The notes beneath the pieces were generated by a model. It was not told the origin of the DNA, searched no databases, and worked only from the letters and a program-made list of their open reading frames with translations. The translations under genes were made by a program, and so were the position numbers. From Phycisphaerales bacterium (lineage in GTDB: Bacteria; Planctomycetota; Phycisphaerae; Tepidisphaerales; Tepidisphaeraceae), in the NCBI GenBank assembly GCA_028288945.1, contig JAQGHH010000649.1, positions 1 through 5,920 on the forward strand: a DNA stretch of 5,920 bases, written 5' to 3'. Shown here piece after piece: positions 1 through 5,608 of this stretch. Every line of letters begins with the position of its first letter. Position 1 is the stretch's first letter.

Positions 1-715
1 GCATCCAGACGGTCCATCCCGTTTCCACCGGCACTTCCACCACGCCCAGCCGGCGGCGGAGCGTCGAACGAATCTGCTCGAACAGCCCGAGCGCGTCGCG
101 GTGGAAGAGCACGTGAACGCGGCTCGATTCATGTTCGAGCAGCGCCGCCGTGCCGACCTCGAATGAGCCCATGTGGGCCGTCACGATGATCGCGCCCTTG
201 CCGGCCGTCGGGCCGGATCTGCGGGCGGCGAGATATCGCTCCGAGCCTTCGACCGATTCGATGCGCCCGAGCATCTGCCGGCGCGACTGGCCCAGGCAGA
301 GGCCCACGTCGCAGACGAAATCGTAGAAGTTGCCGATGGTCCGGCGGGCGAGGTCTTCGCACTGCGCGGTCATCGCCCCCCCGCCCAAAATGCGGCGGGC
401 GTTGGCCATCATGCCGCCGTAGAGGTGATCAGAGAAATTCCAGACGCCCCAGAGGAAGAACGGCCTGGCGCCGCGCGCGAACCAAGGCTGGCGGCGGGCG
501 TGCCAGAACAAAAAGTTGAGCCAGAACTTCGCCGACTCCCGGTTCGCCCACGATAGCGCCGCCGCCCAAGCCCCGCCAAGCCTCCCCGCACATTGGCGTT
601 CGCCGGCCGGCGCGGGAGCGGCCGCTCGCGTCAGGGACGCAGTTGCATGCGCCGCCGGCGCGGTGATCGCGGGCGCGGCGGCCGGGTTGATGACGCCTTG
701 TGCATCGATACGCAT
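1..715 (-). CDS. LpxL/HtrB-like lipid acyltransferase, 3' end cut by window
   Basis: A continuous minus-strand frame of 238 codons runs off the left edge. After a 50-residue Ala/Pro-rich N-terminus comes an aromatic, membrane-seeking stretch (KFWLNFLFWHARRQPWF, 63-79; FFLWGVWNF, 86-94), then IIVTAHMGSFEVG (176-188) with the HX4E signature of the LpxL/HtrB/MsbB family: His181 and Glu186. HVLFHRD (201-207) follows, as expected for acceptor binding. The family moves acyl chains from acyl-ACP to lipid A precursors or other lipids at the inner membrane face; full members have about 290-330 residues, so roughly a third is missing. I chose ATG 715, the only in-frame ATG; no good Shine-Dalgarno precedes it. 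A GTG at 790, overlapping the stop of the LolA-like gene, is an alternative that would couple translation. As third gene after an ACP-dehydratase and a LolA-like gene, it may act on a specialised acyl product rather than lipid A. Family is firm, substrate inferred. Confidence 0.88.
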   Translation of the reverse strand, partial: MRIDAQGVINPAAAPAITAPAAHATASLTRAAAPAPAGERQCAGRLGGAWAAALSWANRESAKFWLNFLFWHARRQPWFARGARPFFLWGVWNFSDHLYGGMMANARRILGGGAMTAQCEDLARRTIGNFYDFVCDVGLCLGQSRRQMLGRIESVEGSERYLAARRSGPTAGKGAIIVTAHMGSFEVGTAALLEHESSRVHVLFHRDALGLFEQIRSTLRRRLGVVEVPVETGWTVWM

Positions 716-786
716 GGGGAACAGGGGTTGATACGGACTGAGATGAGCCGCGTTCGCAAGCTCCTTGGCGCGGCATCGCGGCAGGT

Positions 787-1620
787 TCACTTGGCGCCCG
801 GACGCCCCGTTTGGCCGCGCTCCAGGCCCTCGAGCGGCCGCACGGTTTTCGTTCCCGCCGGCACCTTCAAATCCAGGTCGCCCACGTCCGCATTGATCTT
901 CGCATTGAGGAAGCGGATGGCGGTGCGGTCGCCGTCGGCGTCCGTCAATTCGGCCCGGATCATATAGGCGCCCGCGATGTCCAGCAACACACGAACGTCC
1001 TGCACGTGTTCGCGCAAGGCGGGATCGCTGGGCGTCAATTTCAGGGCCAAAACCTTTGCCGGATCGGCGGTTTCGTCGAGCTCTTTGGCGGGAATTTCAA
1101 CGAACGAAAATCGCTCCTTCAGCACCGCCAGCCGGGGCAACGGCGACGCCGCCAGTTCGCCCAGACGCTGGTCGAGCGTGTACAGCTCGAGCGTGGACTG
1201 GGCGGGGTAATAGAGACGGGCCTCTTTCTCGGTAACCAGCAGAATGCTCTTTTCGGGGCGCTCGGTATCCCAGCGCATCGTCGAGCCCTTCACGCGAACC
1301 TTCCCGCCCGACACCAGCGGCTTGCGGAGGAGCGGCGTGTACTTGCGCTGCTCGAAATCCGCCGCCAGACTGGTGATCCGGCCGGCGCGGGCGTCGATCT
1401 CCGTCATCCGAGCCCAGAGCTTTTCGTCGACGGGGGGCGCCGCGGGTTTTGAGGCGGGGCCGGCAGGCGCGATAAGCGCCGCGAAGAAGAGTGCAAGTGA
1501 GAAGAATGCAAGAAAAATGAGGCTTTGCCGTGGCACGGGCGGCCCGCCCGGGTTTGAAGTTAGAGGTAGGAAGACACGGGCGGGCCGCCCGTGCCACGGA
1601 ATGAGTCGCGTCCGGTTCAT
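787..1620 (-). CDS. LolA-like periplasmic lipoprotein/lipid carrier
   Basis: A 277-residue protein of the LolA/LolB-like fold, which carries lipoproteins or acylated molecules through the periplasm. LolA-like features are the early helix and first strand (LWARMTEIDARAGRITSLAA, 68-87, then DFEQRKYTPLL), the pattern GGKVRVKGSTMRWDTERPEKS (105-125, a 'GxxxxxxP..mRW' type strand pair) and a late strand ALKLTPSD. A strong hydrophobic segment at 33-53 is the signal-peptide core, with likely cleavage near APAG (51-54). Residues 8-31, before it, are encoded entirely by an inverted repeat (1528-1599) and look foreign; without them the N-terminus would be a normal signal peptide. ATG 1620 overlaps the upstream stop by 4 bases (ATGA), which favours this start and suggests translational coupling; GTG at 1536 (Val29), just before the hydrophobic core, is an alternative. 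Such LolA paralogues also occur in aryl-polyene-type clusters beside dehydratases and acyltransferases, which fits here. Cargo unknown. Confidence 0.85.
   Translation of the reverse strand: MNRTRLIPWHGRPARVFLPLTSNPGGPPVPRQSLIFLAFFSLALFFAALIAPAGPASKPAAPPVDEKLWARMTEIDARAGRITSLAADFEQRKYTPLLRKPLVSGGKVRVKGSTMRWDTERPEKSILLVTEKEARLYYPAQSTLELYTLDQRLGELAASPLPRLAVLKERFSFVEIPAKELDETADPAKVLALKLTPSDPALREHVQDVRVLLDIAGAYMIRAELTDADGDRTAIRFLNAKINADVGDLDLKVPAGTKTVRPLEGLERGQTGRPGAK
1528..1599. repeat. REPIN-like inverted repeat inside the LolA-like gene
   Basis: Two perfect 23-bp inverted arms (1528-1550 and 1577-1599) flank a 26-bp spacer. Each arm is itself nearly palindromic: CGGGCGG-C-CCGCCCG at 1536-1550 and CACGGGCGG-G-CCGCCCGTG at 1575-1593. 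The whole could form one long hairpin or two small ones. This inverted doublet of palindromes is the architecture of REPINs (paired REP sequences). It is exactly 72 bp (24 codons) and in frame, encoding residues 8-31 of the LolA-like protein. A 6-bp direct repeat, AATGAG, lies at 1516-1521 and 1600-1605 and could be a target-site duplication, though six bases could match by chance. Confidence 0.85.
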
Positions 1621-2330
1621 GGCTGCCCCGCCGGCCGGCTTAGCGCCAGCGTACCGCGTGCCACGACCGTCTCTCCTACCGATGCCGACACCTCAAACTG
1701 CTGCAACTCGCCCATCGCCCGCAGCAATTTCGATCGGAGCGTAATCTGCGCGGGCGGCGCAACCGCCTGCTCGAACCGCACGTCCACATGCGCCAGCTTC
1801 CCACCGCGCAAGCCGTTATCCGGCCCTACCAGCCCCGACAGTTGCGCCAGCGCCTCGGCGATCAGCACGCCCGGCACCACCGGATTCCCCGGAAAATGAC
1901 CGGCGAAAAACGCCTCCTCACCCGACACCGACCACTCCCCCTCGCCCGAATCACTCTCTTTGATCTCGACCACGTGCGATACGAACCGGAACGGCTCGCC
2001 GTGCGGCAGACGCTGCAAATAATCGACCGGGCGGGGCGGCACCTGTCCCGCGCCCGCGGTCGGTCCGGCCGCGCCGCCGAGCTGATCGTCCACGTATGCC
2101 GCAAGCGTCGAGACGTTTTGAAACACCTGTTTGCCGACGGCTTCGCTGGGGATCTTCACCTTGAACTGCTTCTCGATGCTGGTCATCAGCAGGAGGATGT
2201 CGAGCGAATCGAGATCGACGTCCGTTCCAAAAAACGGCATGTCGTCGGGGATCGCGCTGTCGCCGAGCTTGAGGTCTCGGCGGAGCAGAGTCTTAATTTG
2301 CTCGAGGGTCTGTGGGCGTGGGGTGGACAT
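1617..2330 (-). CDS. Acyl carrier protein fused to FabZ-like 3-hydroxyacyl-ACP dehydratase
   Basis: A 237-residue two-domain protein. Residues 1-84 are an acyl carrier protein with the phosphopantetheine site DLDSLDIL (Ser42) and the helix EKQFKVKIPSEAV. A Gly/Ala/Pro-rich linker (85-101) leads to a hotdog domain (about 104-237) that opens with LPHGEPFRFVSHVVEI, like the FabZ start. It holds GHFPG (catalytic His145) and EALAQ (Glu159), with the 14-residue spacing of FabZ His/Glu. It should dehydrate 3-hydroxyacyl-ACP, possibly on its own carrier domain, in the cytoplasm. Start: the ACP fold begins right after the ATG at 2330; an in-frame ATG at 2420 would add 30 low-complexity residues. That ATG follows AAGG by 3 bases, so the longer form cannot be excluded. 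This is the first gene of the operon; its stop overlaps the next start (ATGA). Tandem fusion of these normally separate proteins suggests a dedicated pathway rather than housekeeping fatty-acid synthesis. Confidence 0.93.
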   Translation of the reverse strand: MSTPRPQTLEQIKTLLRRDLKLGDSAIPDDMPFFGTDVDLDSLDILLLMTSIEKQFKVKIPSEAVGKQVFQNVSTLAAYVDDQLGGAAGPTAGAGQVPPRPVDYLQRLPHGEPFRFVSHVVEIKESDSGEGEWSVSGEEAFFAGHFPGNPVVPGVLIAEALAQLSGLVGPDNGLRGGKLAHVDVRFEQAVAPPAQITLRSKLLRAMGELQQFEVSASVGETVVARGTLALSRPAGQP

Positions 2331-2664
2331 AAGCGTGTGGGGGCCTTGCAATTGCGGGGCGCGCCGCCCGGACGTCGGTGGCGGCATTGGCGTTTCGCGA
2401 AGCGTGCCGATTGTGTGCATCGACCTTCATTTCGCAAGGCGGCCCGGCACATCAGAATCGGCCCGCCGCAATGTCGAACCGGGCTGGGGCGGCCTCCACC
2501 TGCTCGCCAGCGGCTTCTAAGAGAAATAGGCCGCTGCGCCGCCCGCACCGGGTGGCTAGAATCTCGCGGGGGGAAGTCCCGGGGTTCTGCCGGCGGTCAT
2601 GGGTTAGACACGTCCGGCCAACTGATGGTGAGTCGGAAAGTGGCACGGAGCGGAGGTGCGTGTG
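2331..2664. other. Divergent intergenic region
   Basis: This stretch separates the minus-strand ACP-dehydratase operon from the plus-strand metallopeptidase and must hold promoters for both. I see no convincing protein or RNA gene. A plus-strand TAGAAT at 2557-2562 resembles a -10 box, but no good -35 lies 16-18 bases before it. A 7-bp inverted repeat, CAGCGGC/GCCGCTG (2508-2514 and 2530-2536, 15-base loop), surrounds the only locally AT-rich patch and could be a protein-binding site; this is weak. If the ACP-dehydratase starts at 2420, the first 90 bases are coding. Confidence 0.5.
2652..2656 (+). promoter_or_regulatory. Ribosome binding site GGAGG of the metallopeptidase gene
   Basis: A perfect GGAGG ends 8 bases before the ATG at 2665. 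It overlaps the upstream in-frame GTG (2656), so that GTG cannot use it; this decides the start at 2665. Confidence 0.8.
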
Positions 2665-3855
2665 ATGGCGAGGCCGGTGCGAATTGAAGGATTGGTACGG
2701 GCGGCGAACGCGGTCCGCCGCGAGCTGGTCGGGCCGGTGACGGCCGAGCGGCGCGAACGGCTGAAGACCGCGGTGGAGGAAAATCTGCGCAAGGTCCAGC
2801 AGATCCTCCGCGAGAACCGCGCCCTCCTCGAGCACCTGCCCGCGCCCTCGCAGCGCGCCTACCAGTTCCTGGCCGGCGTGGACTGGGCCGGGATCGCAAC
2901 GGCGCGCCCCGCCGCCGGGCAGGCGCCGCCGCTGCCCGTCACGTCCGTCTCGTGGCGCGGCCTGAGCAATCTGGTCAACCGCACGCTCGACCAATTGGCC
3001 GTGGACCTTTCCCTCGTCGAGCTCACACGGGCCCGCGAAGCGGTGGCGCGGACGAGCCGGCAGATCGAGCTGTCGATCGACCGCCGAAAGATCCCGCCCG
3101 ACCGGCTGACGCCCGCCACGCGCGACCTGCGCGGGTGGGTGGCCCATTTCTCGCGAGAAGAGCACTTCGATACATACGTACAGGCGCGTACCACCGCGAG
3201 CCGCATCCTCAACGCCGCCGCGACCGCGTCGCGCCATTATCCCCCGCCGCTCACAATCCATTTCCGCCCGATGACGGGGATTTACAAATTGCGCCCGTCG
3301 AGAAGAGGCCCGGTGCTCTGGCTGCCGACGCCGATGATTTTGTTTGACGCCTCCGCGTTCACGGCACTGGCCGAGTTGGTGTTCGACCGCAGCCGCGACG
3401 CCAAGCAGCGCGTCATCGCGCACATGACGGGCGAAGGGTATCAGTCGCTGCGGGCGCGGCTTGAGGAGTCGGGGGGCGCGGTGGAGCTGACCCGCGGGGC
3501 GGCCCACGACCTCGCCGCCAGCTTCGACCGCGTGAACTCCGCCTACTTCGGCGGAAAGATGGCCCGCCCGCGCCTCACCTGGAACCGCACGTTCACGGGC
3601 CGCAAGTTCGGCCACTACGACTGGATCCTCGACACCGTCATGGTCAGCCGCACGCTCGATTCGCCGGACGTGCCGCCGTTCGTCGTGGATTTCCTGGTCT
3701 TCCACGAGCTGCTGCACAAGTTCCACGGCCTGCACTGGGTCAACGGCCGCGGCTACGCCCACACCGCGGAGTTCCAGCAAAGCGAGCTCAAATTCACCCG
3801 CTTCCACGAAGCGGAGGCGATTTTGCAGAAACTGGCGAAGGAGAGCAGGCAGTAG
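2665..3855 (+). CDS. SprT-like zinc metallopeptidase, large N-terminal domain of unknown role
   Basis: A 396-residue protein with no cysteines. The C-terminal third (about 284-396) reads as a SprT-like domain: FDRVNSAYFGGKMARPRLTW (288-307), a strand ending in DFLVF, the zinc-binding helix HELLHKFHG (His347, Glu348, His351), then a probable third ligand in AHTAEF (His366). There is no Cys-rich zinc ribbon as in Spartan. The N-terminal 280 residues are Arg-rich and mostly helical (possible coiled coil around 30-55, LKTAVEENLRKVQQILREN) and hold two regions I do not recognise, including YKLRPSRRGPVLWLPTPMILFD. There is no signal peptide, so it is probably cytoplasmic. The start at ATG 2665 is set by GGAGG 8 bases upstream. 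SprT relatives include DNA-protein crosslink proteases, but nothing here proves a substrate. It stands alone on its strand, convergent with the YpdA-like gene. The long minus-strand frame opposite it is a GC artefact. Confidence 0.85.
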   Translation: MARPVRIEGLVRAANAVRRELVGPVTAERRERLKTAVEENLRKVQQILRENRALLEHLPAPSQRAYQFLAGVDWAGIATARPAAGQAPPLPVTSVSWRGLSNLVNRTLDQLAVDLSLVELTRAREAVARTSRQIELSIDRRKIPPDRLTPATRDLRGWVAHFSREEHFDTYVQARTTASRILNAAATASRHYPPPLTIHFRPMTGIYKLRPSRRGPVLWLPTPMILFDASAFTALAELVFDRSRDAKQRVIAHMTGEGYQSLRARLEESGGAVELTRGAAHDLAASFDRVNSAYFGGKMARPRLTWNRTFTGRKFGHYDWILDTVMVSRTLDSPDVPPFVVDFLVFHELLHKFHGLHWVNGRGYAHTAEFQQSELKFTRFHEAEAILQKLAKESRQ

Positions 3856-3880
3856 GTAGGGGGAGAGGGGAAGACGAATG

Positions 3881-3996
3881 CAAAGTGCAAAATGCAAAAT
3901 GCAAAATGCAAAATGAGGAGCGGTCGGAGCGGAGGGCGGAGGACGATTGTTGGCGGCCTTTCATTTTGACTTTTGTATTTTGCATTTTGCACTTTG
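3881..3996. repeat. Inverted pair of CAAAATG heptamer arrays
   Basis: The left arm (3881-3915) is five heptamers: CAAAGTG then four CAAAATG. The right arm (3962-3996), read on the other strand from outside in, is CAAAGTG, CAAAATG, CAAAATA, CAAAAGT, CAAAATG. The arms agree at 32 of 35 positions, including the variant first unit, so one is an inverted copy of the other. The spacer (3916-3961) is 46 bp and GC-rich. The AT-rich arms contrast sharply with the surrounding DNA. It sits between two convergent genes and could form a long hairpin in either transcript, possibly ending or protecting both mRNAs. Peptides encoded across it (repeats of FCILHFA type) are not real proteins. Confidence 0.9.
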
Positions 3997-4033
3997 ACTT
4001 CAATTCCTCTCTGCGCCACGCCCAACTATCCAG

Positions 4034-5242
4034 TTAGCTCTCCGGCCGCGCGATCGGCTCTGGCGCTGCGGGCGGCTTTTCGCCCGTGAGGGAGGCGACG
4101 ATGCGGTCCACGTGCACGTGGCAGTTCTCGATGAAGATGCGGTACTTGTCCTGTGTCCCGCCGACGGCCGTGCCGGCGACATATAGGCCGGGGATGGTGG
4201 TCTCCATCGTCCGCTCGTCGAAGACCGGCGATTGGTTGTCGCCCTGCAATTGCACGCCGGCCAGGCGGAGGAGCTTGTTGTCCTGGGCGTAGCCGATGAG
4301 GAGGAGGACGAAGTCGGTGGGGATGGTTAGGGTTCGGGGTTCAGGGTTCAGAGAACGAGGGTTCAGGAGTCGGGGTTCAGGGTTCAGGGAAGAAATAGGC
4401 GGGGCCGGAAACGATTGCGAATCGGATGTAACAGCGTTCCCTGCCGTTCGCATGGTCTCCTTCCCTCCTGAACCCTGAACCCTGAACCCCGACCCCTCCG
4501 CCCCGACTTCCGAACCCTCATACGCGGCCAGCGTCACCTCCGTCGGCGTAATCTTTGTCGGCACCGTCCCGAAGTACGCGGGGATTCTTCCTGATTCGAT
4601 CAGGCCGTTTATTTCGGGGAGCAGCCAATACTTGATGCTCTTGGCGCTCAGCTCCGTTCCGCGATAGCTCAGCGACACCTTTGCCCCGGCGTGATGGCAG
4701 CGCAATGCGGCTTCCACCGCGGAATTCTTGCCGCCGACGATAAGCAGCCGCTTGCGGAAGTAGGTGTGCGGGTCCTGAAAATAGTGACTCACGTGGGGGA
4801 GATCTTCGCCGGGGATGTTCAGGCGGCGGGGGACGTCCGTGCCGCCGGTCGCGAGGATGACCCGCTTCGCCCGGCAGACGCGCGGCCCCGCGGCGGGGTT
4901 CGTGGCCAGAACAAACTCGTCCTGCTCGCGCGTGATGCCGGTGACGGGCTCATAGGTATTGACCTTGAGATCGTACAGCTCGACGACGCCGCGGAGATAG
5001 TTGAGGTATTCCTCGCGCGACGCCTTCGACTGATCCGGCGTATGAAGCGGCACCCCCGCGATCGCGATCCGCTCGTTGGAACTGAAAAACCGCGTCGCCG
5101 GGGCGAACCAGGAGATCGTGTAGCCGATCTGTCTGGCGTCGAAATGAAGGTAGTCGAACCCCCGACGTTTGAGCGCCGCCGCCAGCTCCAGCCCGATGGG
5201 CCCGGCTCCGACGACGGCAACGTCCGTGCGAAGGGTTTGCAT
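4034..5242 (-). CDS. ypdA: YpdA-family FAD/NAD(P)H oxidoreductase with internal insertion
   Basis: A 402-residue two-Rossmann flavoprotein of the YpdA (putative bacillithiol-disulfide reductase) family. FAD site: VVGAGPIG (10-17). Family landmarks: FFSSNERIAIAG (52-63), VILATGG (128-134), IPGEDLPHVSHYF (143-155). NAD(P)H site: IVGGKNSAVEAAL (168-180), then YRGTELSAKSIKYWLLPE (193-210). The C-terminal FAD-binding part is PGLYVAG (351-357) and IFIENCHVH (369-377). Family members reduce low-molecular-weight thiol disulfides with NADPH in the cytoplasm. Two oddities: the family's GGGPCG cysteine, implicated in Staphylococcus YpdA (Cys14), is Ile16 here; and residues about 244-305 have no family counterpart, are rich in NPEPR/GSG repeats, and come from an inverted repeat at 4329-4518. 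This explains 402 residues against about 325. ATG 5242 gives a normal N-terminus; no clear Shine-Dalgarno. No bacillithiol genes are visible nearby, so the substrate is uncertain. Confidence 0.9.
   Translation of the reverse strand: MQTLRTDVAVVGAGPIGLELAAALKRRGFDYLHFDARQIGYTISWFAPATRFFSSNERIAIAGVPLHTPDQSKASREEYLNYLRGVVELYDLKVNTYEPVTGITREQDEFVLATNPAAGPRVCRAKRVILATGGTDVPRRLNIPGEDLPHVSHYFQDPHTYFRKRLLIVGGKNSAVEAALRCHHAGAKVSLSYRGTELSAKSIKYWLLPEINGLIESGRIPAYFGTVPTKITPTEVTLAAYEGSEVGAEGSGFRVQGSGGKETMRTAGNAVTSDSQSFPAPPISSLNPEPRLLNPRSLNPEPRTLTIPTDFVLLLIGYAQDNKLLRLAGVQLQGDNQSPVFDERTMETTIPGLYVAGTAVGGTQDKYRIFIENCHVHVDRIVASLTGEKPPAAPEPIARPES
4329..4518. repeat. Inverted pair of GGTTCAG heptamer arrays inside the YpdA-like gene
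   Basis: The left arm (4329-4389) is built from degenerate 7-base units, mostly GGTTCAG (others GGTTCGG, GAGTCGG). The right arm (4473-4518) is the same repeat on the other strand. A perfect 21-bp inverted match joins 4369-4389 and 4473-4493, and the outermost AGGGTTCGG at 4329-4337 recurs inverted at 4510-4518. The spacer (4390-4472, 83 bp) is unrelated sequence. The element stays open in the gene's frame; because 21 bp is three heptamers and seven codons, it encodes a repeating NPEPR peptide from one arm and a GSGFRVQGSG-like peptide from the other. Confidence 0.9.
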
Positions 5243-5335
5243 GGGAGGATCATAGCCTTCCGCGACGTTTCAACGCATGCCGGCCAGGGTCGCACGGGTG
5301 GATAGGGATGGGGTGCATGACACTATCGGCGGGGC

Positions 5336-5497
5336 CTTCTCCCCTCCTCCGGTACTCCGGGGGAGGGTAAGGGTGGGGGGCATGGTTTCACCAGCGAAGC
5401 CCTTTCAAAGGTATCCGGGTGCGGGAGGCGATCTCCTGGCGAATGACCCGGCGACCCCCTCCCTAACCCTCCCCCGGCGTACCGGAGGAGGGAGAAG
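5336..5497. repeat. Inverted repeat pair with palindromic CTCC/GGAG arms
   Basis: Left arm 5336-5379 and right arm 5455-5497 are inverted copies over about 43 bp, with one single-base indel and three mismatches. Both start from the outside with CTTCTCCC, pass through a palindromic core (CCTCCGGTAC then CCGGGGGAGGG) and end toward the spacer with GGGTAAGGG or GGGTTAGGG and a G-run. Each arm alone can fold, and the two can pair around a 75-bp spacer (5380-5454). A palindrome plus a G-rich tail, doubled in inverted orientation, matches the general design of REP/REPIN elements. It lies upstream of both flanking genes, so it could affect their transcription. Confidence 0.88.
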
Positions 5498-5517
5498 ATG
5501 GTGCCGAGCGCATGTGA

Positions 5518-5545
5518 CGCCGGGTGCGTATCGCCTCACCCGGCG
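5518..5545. repeat. Short hairpin upstream of the SGNH hydrolase gene
   Basis: A perfect 9-bp inverted repeat (CGCCGGGTG at 5518-5526, CACCCGGCG at 5537-5545) with a 10-base loop. No T-run follows, so it is not an obvious intrinsic terminator. It lies 68 bases before the hydrolase start and could be an operator or a remnant of a repeat; CCGGGTGCG (5520-5528) also occurs at 5415-5423 inside the neighbouring repeat's spacer. Confidence 0.5.
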
Positions 5546-5603
5546 GTAAACTTTCCCGCGCGGTGGCGGTATACCTTGTCGGCGGGGGAAGGCACTAATT
5601 ACG

Positions 5604-5608
5604 AGGAG
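5604..5608 (+). promoter_or_regulatory. Ribosome binding site AGGAG of the SGNH hydrolase gene
   Basis: AGGAG within GAGGAGAA ends 5 bases before the ATG at 5614, a close match to the Shine-Dalgarno consensus, and supports that start. Confidence 0.8.

Noticed and set aside
2557..2562. TAGAAT as -10 promoter box for the SprT-like gene
   Set aside because: No acceptable -35 hexamer 16-18 bases upstream, and one six-base match is too weak to annotate as a promoter.
1788..2687. Plus-strand open frame of 299 codons opposite the ACP-dehydratase gene
   Set aside because: The minus strand encodes intact ACP and FabZ motifs here; the plus-strand translation is Arg-rich and motif-free, and runs through intergenic DNA.
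2452..3897. Minus-strand open frame of 481 codons opposite the SprT-like gene
   Set aside because: It is antisense to a gene with a clear zinc motif and ribosome binding site. Its translation is Arg/Ala/Gly/His-rich without any recognisable domain, the usual shadow of a GC-rich gene.
3881..3996. Heptamer hairpin considered as a standard intrinsic terminator
   Set aside because: The stem is AT-rich and long, with a 46-base loop and no U-tract directly after a GC stem. A role in 3' ends is possible but not in the classic form.
3753..4025. Short minus-strand frame with FCILHFA-type repeats
   Set aside because: The repeats are direct translations of the TTTTGCA heptamers, and the frame runs into the antisense of the metallopeptidase gene. 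No independent support.
3881..4518. Heptamer arrays considered as CRISPR
   Set aside because: Units are 7 bases in direct tandem with no unique spacers between them, and no cas genes are near.
4691..5305. Plus-strand open frame of 204 codons opposite the YpdA-like gene
   Set aside because: The opposite strand carries the FAD and NAD(P)H motifs in exact family order, so this is a shadow frame.
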